Origin: Phycisphaeraceae bacterium
GTDB lineage: Bacteria; Planctomycetota; Phycisphaerae; Phycisphaerales; Phycisphaeraceae
DNA: 64,000 nt
Direction of reading: 5' to 3'
NCBI GenBank assembly: GCA_028277745.1
Contig: JANQFR010000096.1
Location: 1 to 64,000, forward strand
The notes beneath the pieces were generated by a model. The model did no database searches. It was given only the letters and a program-made list of their open reading frames with translations, and was not told the origin of the DNA. Each line of letters starts with the position of its first letter. Within the stretch, counting starts at the first letter, position 1. Position numbers and translations under genes: made by a program. Below are positions 38,477 to 46,441 of the stretch, one piece after another.

Positions 38477-38478
38477 GA

Positions 38479-38781
38479 TCACGTCTCCGCGAGAGTGGGT
38501 TGAAGCAGGGCCGGCTGCGGCGAGGAGCCGTGCGCGGCGCATGCGTCGGTGTCTTCGAAGTGGATGAACGCGACGTCCACGTGCTCGACCCCTTCGAGTT
38601 CGTGAAGCCAGCGCCAACAGCGTTTGTCCGTCTCCGGCTCGGGCGTGTCGAGCACGATCGGCAGTCGATTGCCATCGGCCGGGGCGACCTCGACCTGGGG
38701 ACGCCGGGCGAGTTGCTCGAGCGTGCGATGACGGAGCGTAGGGTCGGGTGAAAGGGTGAGTACGAGTCCGCTGACAGGCAT
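38479..38781 (-). CDS. napD: NapD-like signal-peptide chaperone
   Basis: This 100-residue protein is at the first position of the nap operon, the standard place for napD. The opening MPVSGLVLTL and later HELEGVEHVDVAFIHFED match the NapD ferredoxin-like fold, where (S)SGxVV starts strand 1 and GVxxxxLVYHH ends the domain. NapD binds the Tat signal of NapA in the cytoplasm until cofactor insertion. Identity is low, so the call relies on position, size and these two ends. The start at 38781 is preferred to the longer frame to 38844 because the fold begins there. The last ~20 residues (AHGSSPQPALLQPTLAET) are extra. Confidence 0.75.
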   Translation of the reverse strand: MPVSGLVLTLSPDPTLRHRTLEQLARRPQVEVAPADGNRLPIVLDTPEPETDKRCWRWLHELEGVEHVDVAFIHFEDTDACAAHGSSPQPALLQPTLAET

Positions 38782-38841
38782 GACGCGTTCCGGCGGTTGG
38801 AGGGGGTCGGGTATGAAGCTACCACTGGATCGGGCAGATTT

Positions 38842-38867
38842 CAAGAATTCAAGAACTTTTTTTCTTG
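38842..38867. promoter_or_regulatory. candidate operator between the divergent nitrate operons
   Basis: In the AT-rich part of the gap between napD and the cytochrome gene there is a direct repeat CAAGAATT-CAAGAACT (38842-38857). The second CAAGAA also forms an inverted repeat with TTCTTG (38850-38867, six-base spacer). Its position suits shared control of both operons, perhaps by the Rrf2 regulator encoded at 42179. The pairing of site and regulator is an inference. Confidence 0.45.
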
Positions 38868-38965
38868 ATTATTGTCTGGCCGCCCGATAGATTGCTGGCG
38901 CAAGGTGTTGCGACACCGCACGGACCGACCCTGCAACCGATGAGGACCCCAACGGGACTTCCGCC

Positions 38966-39622
38966 GTGGCCCACAAGACGCGCTTCCCCTGGCTTGGACC
39001 AACGCCTGCGCTCGCGGCGCTGCTCGGCTTGGGTTTGGTGCTGTTGGCCTGGGCGGTGACGTCGTCACGGCCTGTCCCGGTTCTCCTGCCGGCCGATGCG
39101 TCCGCGGTGCGTCACCCCGTTTTCATCCGGGAGCCGGCGGGGCCGCCGACCGTCCACACCGGCCGGTTGGACCGCTCCGGCGAGCCGATCGTCGCCAACT
39201 GCACCACCTGTCACGCCACCCGCCCCCACGATCCGCGCACGCACCATGCCGATCAACTCGACGAGTTTCATCATGGTTTGACCATGCGGCATGGCGGCCT
39301 CACCTGCCTCTCCTGCCACAACGCAGACGACTACCGGCAACTACGCCTCGCCGACGGTCAGCCGCTGGCGTTTCAGGATGTCATGCGGCTCTGCGCCCAG
39401 TGCCACGGCCCGCAGTTCCGTGACTACCAGCACGGCTCACACGGCGGGATGTCCGGCCACTGGGACCTGACGCGCGGCCCGCGCCAACGTAACAACTGCG
39501 TCGACTGCCACGACGCCCACGCGCCCCAGTATCCCCAGGTCCGGCCGGTGTTGCCGCCCAACGACCGGTTCCTCCGCGGCCTGTCGAACGACGCCGTTTC
39601 GGAAGGAGGCGGCCATGAGTAA
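38966..39622 (+). CDS. membrane-anchored tetraheme cytochrome c
   Basis: This 218-residue protein has an N-terminal membrane helix (about 13-32) and a periplasmic domain with four heme sites: CTTCH (79-83), CLSCH (114-118), CAQCH (143-147) and CVDCH (178-182), plus several free His that could be distal ligands (HH at 93-94 and 102-103). It resembles cytochrome c3/c7-type or NrfH-like carriers without matching NapC. The start is a GTG with GGGA upstream. It overlaps the next gene by 8 bp. It probably passes electrons from the FeS/NrfD module to the double NapB and NapA. Confidence 0.8.
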   Translation: MAHKTRFPWLGPTPALAALLGLGLVLLAWAVTSSRPVPVLLPADASAVRHPVFIREPAGPPTVHTGRLDRSGEPIVANCTTCHATRPHDPRTHHADQLDEFHHGLTMRHGGLTCLSCHNADDYRQLRLADGQPLAFQDVMRLCAQCHGPQFRDYQHGSHGGMSGHWDLTRGPRQRNNCVDCHDAHAPQYPQVRPVLPPNDRFLRGLSNDAVSEGGGHE

Positions 39623-40553
39623 CGGATCGAAGCGGTCGTTGCCCGTGCTCAACAACATCAGCCGACGCACCGCGCTCAAAGCGGTCGGCGTCACCCTCGG
39701 CGCGGCCGCGTTCGCCAAGGCGATCTCACCCATCGCCGAATGGGCGGCGCAAGAGACGTCAATCGACGAATTTCTGCAAAAGCACTACAAGGAGATGTCG
39801 CCCGGCCAACTCGCGACGGTGATGCGGCGGCTCGAGGACGAGACGCGGCGGGAGTACGGAGCTGAGGTGGAGATCAACGATTACCGCCCGCAGCCGGGCG
39901 TGAAATTCGGCTATGCGTTGAACCTCTCGATCTGCATCGGCTGCCGCAAGTGCGCCGAGGCGTGCCACATCGAGAATAACCACGATCGGCCGAGCCATAA
40001 CTCGTACATCCGCGTGCTGGAGATGAGCAAGGGCAGCACCGACATGGCGAAAGGCACGGCCGACTACGACCACCCGGTGCCGCAGCCCGACAAGTACTAC
40101 ATGCCCGTGCAATGCCAGCAGTGCGAGCACCCGCCCTGCGTGCACGTCTGCCCCGTCGAGGCGACGTGGAAAGAGGACGACGGCATCGTTGTCGTGGATC
40201 ACAACTGGTGCATCGGCTGCCGTTACTGCGAGGCGGCGTGCCCGTACCATGCCCGGCGGTTCAACTGGGCGAAGCCACAGGTCCCCGCGGCCGAAGTAAA
40301 CCCGGACCAGGCCTATCTGAGCAACCGCATCCGCCCGCAAGGCGTGGTGGAGAAATGTACGTTCTGCCTGCACCGCACCCGACAGGGCCGGCTGCCCGCG
40401 TGCCTCGAAGCCTGCCCCACCGGCGCCCGCGTGTTCGGCAACCTGCTCGATCCCGATTCGGAGATCCGCTGGGTTCTCGAGAACAAACGCGTGTTTGTGC
40501 TCAAGGAAGAGTTGGGCGCGCAGCCGCAGTTCTTCTACTTTTTTGATGAGTGA
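39615..40553 (+). CDS. Tat-exported 4x[4Fe-4S] ferredoxin (NrfC/DmsB-like)
   Basis: This 312-residue protein has a twin-arginine signal (SRRTALKAVGVTL) and sixteen cysteines in four cluster motifs. These are CIGCRKCAEAC (107-117), CQQCEHPPCVHVC (167-179), CIGCRYCEAAC (199-209), and CTFC...CLEAC (248-267). This is the NrfC/PsrB/DmsB layout, which carries electrons between an NrfD-type quinol dehydrogenase and a periplasmic partner. A helical insert precedes cluster one. It overlaps the cytochrome gene; the cupin and NrfD genes follow. Together they probably form a quinol-oxidising module for nitrate reduction. Confidence 0.88.
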   Translation: MSNGSKRSLPVLNNISRRTALKAVGVTLGAAAFAKAISPIAEWAAQETSIDEFLQKHYKEMSPGQLATVMRRLEDETRREYGAEVEINDYRPQPGVKFGYALNLSICIGCRKCAEACHIENNHDRPSHNSYIRVLEMSKGSTDMAKGTADYDHPVPQPDKYYMPVQCQQCEHPPCVHVCPVEATWKEDDGIVVVDHNWCIGCRYCEAACPYHARRFNWAKPQVPAAEVNPDQAYLSNRIRPQGVVEKCTFCLHRTRQGRLPACLEACPTGARVFGNLLDPDSEIRWVLENKRVFVLKEELGAQPQFFYFFDE

Positions 40554-40560
40554 TTCAGTA

Positions 40561-40905
40561 ATGACTCAAGCGATGTTCGATATCACGCGCATCAGCAACG
40601 GGAACCTGCTGGACCTCGCGCCGATCGTGGAGGGCGCTTCGGTCAGTAAGCCGCTGGTCAACAGCCGCACGCTGCGACAGATCGTTTTCGCGATGGATCG
40701 GGGACAGGTGATCAGCGAACACCAGGCGCCGTTCCTCGCGATCGTTCAGGTGCTGGACGGTCGGCTGCGGTTCGGCGTCGGCGGGGAGACGCACGAACTC
40801 GGCCCGCACGACTGGCTGCTGATGCCGCCCGATGCGCCCCACGACCTGACCGCCCTCGAGCCTACGCGGTTTCTGCTCACGCTGGGGAAGGAGCCGACCG
40901 AATGA
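40561..40905 (+). CDS. cupin-domain protein inside the FeS-NrfD operon
   Basis: This 114-residue protein is a single cupin beta-barrel: the LDGRLRFGVGGETHELGPHDWLLMPPDAPHDL segment has the turn pattern of the second cupin motif with a His (DAPH). The first motif (EHQAPFLAIVQVLDG) has fewer metal ligands, so metal binding may be incomplete. Start choice: ATG at 40561 or, overlapping the upstream gene, ATG at 40546; neither has a clear ribosome site. The gene sits between the FeS protein and NrfD with a 4-bp overlap into the latter. Such small cupins occur next to respiratory and nitrogen genes, where their role is unknown; sensing or stabilising is possible. Confidence 0.75.
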   Translation: MTQAMFDITRISNGNLLDLAPIVEGASVSKPLVNSRTLRQIVFAMDRGQVISEHQAPFLAIVQVLDGRLRFGVGGETHELGPHDWLLMPPDAPHDLTALEPTRFLLTLGKEPTE

Positions 40906-42182
40906 GCCTCGCCGCCGCCAAACCGGAGCCGACCCCGCCGACGTCCGGCCACCTGATCACGTACCCGCGTTTCATCCTCCGTTCGTTGAAGTTGGCAACC
41001 GACGGCTCACTGGCTTTTTACGCCTGGATGACTTTTCTTACGGCTGTCTGGCTGGTCGGCGTGCACGCCTGGGCGGTTCAGGTGCGCGACGGCATGATCC
41101 TGACCCACATGACCGACCACGTCTCGTGGGGCCTGTACATCGCCAACTTCACGTTCATGGTCGGCGTCGCGGCCGGCGCCGTGATGATGGTGATCCCCGC
41201 GTACCTCTACCACGATGACGAGATGCACGATGTCGTGATCGTCGGTGAGATGCTTGCTGTCGCCGCGATCATCATGTGCCTCGCTTTCGTCACCGTTGAC
41301 CTGGGGCGCCCCGACCGGTTCTGGCACCTGCTGCCGGGCATCGGGCGCTTCAACTGGCCCATCTCCATGCTCACCTGGGATGTGATTGTCCTCAACGGCT
41401 ATCTTCTGCTCAACCTCCACATCACCGGCTACCTGCTGTATATGCGCTTCCTCGGACGCAGGCCCAACCGGAACTGGTATCTTCCGTTCGTCTACCTGTC
41501 GATCGTTTGGGCCATCTCGATCCACACGGTGACCGCGTTCCTGTATTGCGGCCTCGGCGGCCGGCCGTTCTGGAACACCGCGCTGATGACCCCGCGTTTC
41601 CTTTCCTCCGCTTTTGTCTCCGGCCCGGCGTTCATCGTGCTGACGCTCATGATCCTCCGCCGGATCGGCGGCATCCGCATCGGCGACGGGCCCATCCGCA
41701 CCCTCACCGCTATCATGCGGGTCACCATCCTCATCAGCCTTCTCATGATCGTCTCCGAGATCTTCACCGAGTTCTACACCGGGGGCAGCCATATCGCCTC
41801 GGCGGAATACCTCTACTTCGGCCTGCACGGTCACTACGGGCTCGTCGCCTGGATCTGGACGTCGCTGGGTTTAACCGTCATCGCGGCGCTGTTGCTGCTG
41901 TGCCCCAAGGTTTACGATAAACCCTGGATGCTCGCCTCGGCGTGCGTGTTCGCCTTCGTCGGGCTCTGGATCGAGAAGGGCATGGGATTGATCGTCCCCG
42001 CGTTCATCCCCTCCACGCTGCACGAGATCGTCGAGTACGCGCCGAGCCTGACGGAATGGCGGGTCACCGCCGGCATCTGGGCTTTCGGCCTGATGGTGTT
42101 CACCGTGGCGCTGAAGATCGCCATCCCCATCTTCACAGGCAAAGAATCGATGGCCGCCGCAAGCAATGAGACAATGACATGA
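40902..42182 (+). CDS. NrfD/PsrC-family quinol dehydrogenase membrane subunit
   Basis: This 426-residue membrane protein has about ten helices, of the NrfD/polysulfide-reductase C family. Such subunits oxidise menaquinol or ubiquinol at the membrane and pass electrons to an NrfC-type FeS protein. Family-like patches are DHVSWGLYIANFTFMVGVAAG (first helical pair), LDLGRPDRFW-type VDLGRPDRFWHLLPG, MLTWDVIVLNGYLLLN and WIEKGMGLIVPAFIPS. It overlaps both neighbours: the cupin by 4 bp and the Rrf2 gene by 4 bp. This makes it the likely quinol entry point for the nap system, in place of NapC. Confidence 0.88.
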   Translation: MSLAAAKPEPTPPTSGHLITYPRFILRSLKLATDGSLAFYAWMTFLTAVWLVGVHAWAVQVRDGMILTHMTDHVSWGLYIANFTFMVGVAAGAVMMVIPAYLYHDDEMHDVVIVGEMLAVAAIIMCLAFVTVDLGRPDRFWHLLPGIGRFNWPISMLTWDVIVLNGYLLLNLHITGYLLYMRFLGRRPNRNWYLPFVYLSIVWAISIHTVTAFLYCGLGGRPFWNTALMTPRFLSSAFVSGPAFIVLTLMILRRIGGIRIGDGPIRTLTAIMRVTILISLLMIVSEIFTEFYTGGSHIASAEYLYFGLHGHYGLVAWIWTSLGLTVIAALLLLCPKVYDKPWMLASACVFAFVGLWIEKGMGLIVPAFIPSTLHEIVEYAPSLTEWRVTAGIWAFGLMVFTVALKIAIPIFTGKESMAAASNETMT

Positions 42183-42625
42183 TCCGATACGGCAAGAGCA
42201 CGCAGCAGGCCATCGCGGCGATGAGCCGGTTGGCCGAGGTCTACAACGACGGGGTTCGGCTGTCCTCCCACGACATCGCCGGAACCCGACGGTTGCCGCA
42301 GACGCTGGTCGCCAAGCTGCTGACCTATCTGTCACAGGCCGGGCTCGTGACCGGCGCCCCGGGCCCGCGGGGCGGCTACGCCCTCGCCCGGCCGCCCGGT
42401 GAAATCAGTCTGTACGACGTCGCTTCGGTGTTCGAGCGAACCGACGCTGACATGGTTTGTCCGTTCGGCCCGAATTGGTGCGGCCGAAATGAACCGTGCC
42501 CGCTTCACGATAAGCTTGCGGAAATCGATATGGAGTTTCAACAGTATCTGCGCTCCACCTGCTTCGACGTCTTCACAGACCAAACCGCCAGCCGCGCCGA
42601 AACAGATACCGACGCCGATGCGTGA
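42179..42625 (+). CDS. Rrf2-family transcriptional regulator with FeS-type cysteines
   Basis: This 148-residue protein has the Rrf2 winged helix (about 5-80: RLSSHDIAGTRRLPQTLVAKLL, then GPRGGYALARPP). The three cysteines Cys94-x6-Cys101-x5-Cys107 are those that hold an [Fe-S] cluster in NsrR and IscR. NsrR proteins sense nitric oxide, and the next gene is nnrS, so NO sensing is a fair inference. It overlaps nrfD by ATGA and nnrS by GTGA. It may bind the CAAGAA repeats at 38842-38867. Confidence 0.88.
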   Translation: MIRYGKSTQQAIAAMSRLAEVYNDGVRLSSHDIAGTRRLPQTLVAKLLTYLSQAGLVTGAPGPRGGYALARPPGEISLYDVASVFERTDADMVCPFGPNWCGRNEPCPLHDKLAEIDMEFQQYLRSTCFDVFTDQTASRAETDTDADA

Positions 42626-44019
42626 CCACGGACGACGGCCAACGCGGGAACCGGCTCATGACCACGTTGCCACAACAGACGGCATCCAGCCTTGGTGATC
42701 TGCGGGGCGATCCAAGGTTGTTTCGCCCTTATTTCACCGCCGGCCTGGCCATCGTGCTGAGCGTCGGCGCCGCGTGGGGCGTGTGGCTTTTGTGGAAGAT
42801 CGGTTACGCCGGCTCGTTCACGGGGATAAGCATCCACGAGGTCAATGCCCACGGTCATGCGCAGATCTTCGGTTGGGTCGGCCTGTTCATCATGGGGTTT
42901 GCCTATTACGTGCTGCCGAGGTTCTGGGGTGTCTCGTTGCCCGCGCCCGGGTTGGCGCGGATCGTGCTCGTCGCCGTATTGGTCGGCATCATCTCCCGCA
43001 CCGCGGGCATGATGCTCGAAAACAGCTTGACCGGGCTGACGCTTGTGATGGGCGGAGCCGTGCTCGAAACGGCGGCGATCACCGCTTTTGTGATGCAATT
43101 GTTCATGGCGTTTCGACGAAGCACCCCCCCCGTCGAACCGTCAGACGCGTTTCTCCTCGCGGCGCTGGTTTTCTTTGTGGTGCAGACGGTCTTCAGCGCC
43201 TGGCATGCTTGGAACACGATGACGGCCGAATCTCGAGGGCAATTGCTGTGGTACGTCGCCACCTATCAGGCCCCGTTGCGAGACCTTCAGATCCACGGCA
43301 TGGCGCTGTGCATGATCTTCGGCGTCTCGCTGCGATTACTGCCGGCGTGGTTTGGCGCGCCGCCGGTGAGGCGGCCGTGGGCGTGGGCCGCGTGGTTCCT
43401 GACCGTGGGCGCAGTCATCTCGGAAACCGTGTTGTTCATTGCCTATCGGCACACCGGCGGCCACTGGATCGCCGCGGGACTCATCCTGCCTTGGCTCGCG
43501 CTGATCGCCGCGGCCGCTTGTCTGGCTTTGCCGTGGCGGTTGTGGCGGCCGTTGCCCGTGCGTGACCCCAGCGGCAAGTTCGTGCGCGCCGCCTACGCCT
43601 GGCTTGTCGTGTCTTTGCTCATGCTGCTGCTGTTGCCGGCATATCAATCCATCAGCGGCATCGCGTTCAGTCACGCCTACTATGGAGCCGTCCGACACGC
43701 GGTCACGGTGGGCTTCATCTCGCTGATGATGATAGGCATGGCCCCCCGGCTCGTCGCGGCCGTGCGCGGAACCCCCGTAGGGGATCGCCCCGGCCTGTGG
43801 GGGCCGTTTCTGCTCGTCAACGCCGGTTGTCTGTTGCGTGTCGTGACCCAGGTGGCGACCGACTGGCACAGCGGCGCGTTTCATCTGGTCGGCGTCAGCG
43901 GCGTGCTGGAGTTCACAGGCCTCGCTTGGTGGGGCGTCATCCTGATCGGCCTGATGATCGTCCGGCGCCCGGCGGATCGCGCATCTGAACCGCCGCGCGA
44001 TCTGGTCCGTGCGGGTTAG
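42622..44019 (+). CDS. NnrS family heme-copper membrane protein
   Basis: This 465-residue polytopic membrane protein has about twelve helices. NnrS signatures are EVNAHGHAQIFGWVGLFIMG near the start, LQIHGMALCMIFGVSLRLLP in the middle and SHAYYGAVRHAVTVGFISLM late. NnrS binds heme and copper and lowers nitrosative stress in denitrifiers. The GTG start at 42622 overlaps the Rrf2 stop (GTGA); an ATG at 42658 is an alternative. Its place after an Rrf2 regulator and the nitrate operon suits NO detoxification of by-products of nitrite reduction. Confidence 0.85.
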   Translation: MTTDDGQRGNRLMTTLPQQTASSLGDLRGDPRLFRPYFTAGLAIVLSVGAAWGVWLLWKIGYAGSFTGISIHEVNAHGHAQIFGWVGLFIMGFAYYVLPRFWGVSLPAPGLARIVLVAVLVGIISRTAGMMLENSLTGLTLVMGGAVLETAAITAFVMQLFMAFRRSTPPVEPSDAFLLAALVFFVVQTVFSAWHAWNTMTAESRGQLLWYVATYQAPLRDLQIHGMALCMIFGVSLRLLPAWFGAPPVRRPWAWAAWFLTVGAVISETVLFIAYRHTGGHWIAAGLILPWLALIAAAACLALPWRLWRPLPVRDPSGKFVRAAYAWLVVSLLMLLLLPAYQSISGIAFSHAYYGAVRHAVTVGFISLMMIGMAPRLVAAVRGTPVGDRPGLWGPFLLVNAGCLLRVVTQVATDWHSGAFHLVGVSGVLEFTGLAWWGVILIGLMIVRRPADRASEPPRDLVRAG

Positions 44020-44110
44020 TGAGGTCAACGATGGCTCTTCATCAGTCGCCAAAGAGCATTCGCTCGATATTCGGACTACCTGACCGACCGTCTCCGGAAA
44101 GGAAGATGCT

Positions 44111-45463
44111 ATGAACGGATTCCCTCGAAAACTCGGGTACGCTTCGATCATGACGCTACTGAGCTTGTGCCCGACCGTGTTGGCCGAAGGACCGCCCACC
44201 ACCCAGCCGGCGCCGGTTGAGGCCGAGCCCGAGGCGCTTCGCTTCGCTGAGTTGCCCAAGAACTTCGGCTGGCTCAGTTCCCCGGACGAAGAACCCCGGG
44301 ATCTCTTCGACGCCGCTTCCAACGGCAAGTTTGATCTCGATTTCCGGCCCCGGTTCGAATTCGTAAGCCAGGACGGTTTCTCCGATTCCTACGCGATGAC
44401 GGCCCGCCTCCGCTTCGGATATCAATCCAAGCCATACAAAGGCTTTACCTGGCTCGCGCAGATGGAAGGGGTCCTGCCCGCCGACACCAGCCTCTATTCC
44501 GTCCCCGCCACCGGCCAGGGCGACCCCGCCCGCGCCCCCGTCGCCGACCCGCGCGGCATCGAACTGAACCAGGGCTACGCCCGGTACCAGAACGGCGAAC
44601 TCGGCCTCGACCTCAAGGCCGGCCGGCAACGCATCGTCCTCGACGATCAGCGTTTTGTCGGCAACGTCGGCTGGCGCCAGTTCGAGCAGACGTTCGACTC
44701 CGCCAGCGTCAAGACCTCGCTCGGCGTTGAAGGGCTTGAACTGTTCTACGCCTACGTCTGGCATGTCCAGCGCATCTTCGGCGACAACGGCCCCAACTTC
44801 GACTCCAATTCACACTTCATCCATGGCTCATACGCCTTCCTCCCCGAGATCAAACTCACGCTCTTTACCTACCTGCTCGACTTTAAAGGCGATTCGCCCA
44901 TCAACTCCACCAACTCCTACGGCGGCATGCTCACGGGCAAGCTCGGCCTCGACGAACTGCTGAACGTCGAAGAGGGCGGCTTGGCCCTGGACTATCGCGT
45001 CACTTACGCCCTGCAGACCGACGCGGCCGACAACCCCGTCGGCTACCTCGCCAGCTTTGTCGCCGCCGACCTCAAACTCGGGAAAAAAGGCCTCGGCTAC
45101 GCCGGCGGCGGTTACCAGTTGCTCGGGAGTGACGGCGGGGCCGCGGCCTTTCAGTTCCCGCTCGGCACCAACCATAAATTCAACGGCTGGGCCGACGTCT
45201 TTCTCGTCACCCCCACGGCCGGGCTACAGGACCTCTACGTCTACGCCGGCGCTCCGCTGCCCTGGGACGTCGACGGCAAGGTGGTCTTTCACAAGTTCTG
45301 GTCCGACCAGGGCGGCGCGGACTTCGGTTGGGAAATCGATGCCCTGCTCAAAAAGCAGATCAACCGCAACTGGTCGATGCTGACCAAGGTCGCCTATTAC
45401 CAAGGCAACGGCGCCTTCGCTGACCGCGTCAAATTCTGGCTTCAGACCACATACAAGTTCTGA
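44111..45463 (+). CDS. outer-membrane beta-barrel protein, alginate-export-like
   Basis: This 450-residue protein has a signal peptide (ASIMTLLSLCPTVLA-EG) and then a beta-barrel of the alginate-export/porin type. Signatures are LDFRPRFEFVSQDG and MTARLRFGYQSKPYKGFTWLAQMEGV, GLDLKAGRQRIVLDDQRFVG, and the final aromatic residue in WLQTTYKF. The last residue being Phe is typical of outer-membrane barrels. The start has AAAGGAAG upstream. It may admit nitrate, nitrite or sugars; its location 91 bp after nnrS suggests, but does not prove, a link to the nitrate genes. Confidence 0.8.
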   Translation: MNGFPRKLGYASIMTLLSLCPTVLAEGPPTTQPAPVEAEPEALRFAELPKNFGWLSSPDEEPRDLFDAASNGKFDLDFRPRFEFVSQDGFSDSYAMTARLRFGYQSKPYKGFTWLAQMEGVLPADTSLYSVPATGQGDPARAPVADPRGIELNQGYARYQNGELGLDLKAGRQRIVLDDQRFVGNVGWRQFEQTFDSASVKTSLGVEGLELFYAYVWHVQRIFGDNGPNFDSNSHFIHGSYAFLPEIKLTLFTYLLDFKGDSPINSTNSYGGMLTGKLGLDELLNVEEGGLALDYRVTYALQTDAADNPVGYLASFVAADLKLGKKGLGYAGGGYQLLGSDGGAAAFQFPLGTNHKFNGWADVFLVTPTAGLQDLYVYAGAPLPWDVDGKVVFHKFWSDQGGADFGWEIDALLKKQINRNWSMLTKVAYYQGNGAFADRVKFWLQTTYKF

Positions 45464-45554
45464 CGTGTAAGCCGGACGCCCCGTGAAAGCCATCGGCTTA
45501 CGCCACCCCTCGGATTGCTCCCGAACCGCCTGATTCATAGATACAGAGTAGCGA

Positions 45555-45944
45555 GTGCCCTTTGTTGATCGACACGGCCGCCACGTGGATTACCTGAGGC
45601 TGTCGCTGACGATGGCGTGTCAGATGCGGTGCGCCTACTGCCAGCTGCGGCGGCTGCGTAACCCGAGTGCGCGCGACGATCTGACCGCCGAGGAGATCGG
45701 CCGGCTCGTCGCCCACCTGGTATGCCGCCACGGGCTGACCAAGGTGCGACTTACCGGCGGCGACCCAACCGCGCGGCGTGACCTGCTCACGATCATCAAA
45801 CGCCTCGGCGTGATCGCGGGCCTGCGCGACCTGGCGATGACCACAAACGGCCTGACCCTGTATAAGTCCATAAGAAAAATGAGCAAAAACAACCCTAAAC
45901 GGCCAGAAAAAATCGCCCAATACCAGTTTAAAAACCCCTTCTGA
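45555..45944 (+). pseudogene. moaA: truncated moaA (GTP 3',8-cyclase), N-terminal part only
   Basis: The first ~102 codons are clearly radical-SAM MoaA: LRLSLTMACQMRCAYC holds the C-x3-C-x2-C cluster motif, and VRLTGGDPTARRDL and LAMTTNGLTL follow. At about 45860 the sequence switches to AT-rich DNA encoding YKSIRKMSKNNPKRP and similar, and ends after 129 residues, against about 330 in MoaA. The C-terminal second cluster and the GTP site are missing, so the product should be inactive. MoaA starts molybdopterin synthesis, which NapA needs, so a second copy must exist elsewhere if nitrate reduction works. No other half was found downstream. Confidence 0.8.
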
Positions 45945-46017
45945 TTTAGTGCATATACCTAACAGTCGACGCAGCATAGGAACGTGGTATTTTTTAAGCG
46001 TGACCAAAGCGCATGCC

Positions 46018-46128
46018 ATGACTCAGCCGAAGGTTGTGTTTGGAATGCTTAAGTATGGTTCCGGTTTGCCAGAATCAGCCATGTGGCGCAGCAGTTTGGC
46101 CTGTTTTCTACCTGTGATAAGTGTCTAG
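46018..46128 (+). pseudogene. possible IS66-type transposase fragment
   Basis: A 36-codon frame reads MTQPKVVFGMLKYGSGLPES and ends in ISV-stop. The MLKYGSGLP patch resembles a segment of IS66-family transposases, where (K)YG(S/A)G(L/M)P is followed by (F/Y)xR. A frameshifted continuation (ARISHVAQQFGL) fits the same segment. It lies in the disordered stretch after the broken moaA. The call is by pattern only. Confidence 0.35.
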
Positions 46129-46257
46129 GGATTTCGTGATCATTCTCACACATTCCGGTGACCCGGGCCATGCATCATTGGGTACGGCCACCTAGCGCAT
46201 TTTCAACTCTGACATGTCAGTTTCCAGGTCGATCTGATTTGCCGCTGGAGATCGGTG

Positions 46258-46441
46258 ATGAGCAAAGATGCGACCTCTGTGATTCCGCTGACGGCGGATG
46301 AGCGTCAGCGATTGCAGATGATGGTGGCGCGGGCTCAGAGATCAAGCGGTACGGCGTCGGGCGCCGCTGGTCATTCTCAAAGCAATACTTAGAGATTAAA
46401 AACTGGCACAGTACGACGGCAAACGCTTGACATACAAGACA
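46258..46441 (+). pseudogene. IS630-type transposase fragment with frameshift
   Basis: An ATG with an upstream GGAG site opens SKDATSVIPLTADERQRLQM, like the start of IS630-family transposases (LT..ER..L). The frame then fails at about 46333. A +1 shift restores a matching segment (RDQAVRRRAPLVILKAILRD) followed by a stop. The rest of the element, including the DDE domain, is absent. This indicates an old, decayed insertion. Confidence 0.45.
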
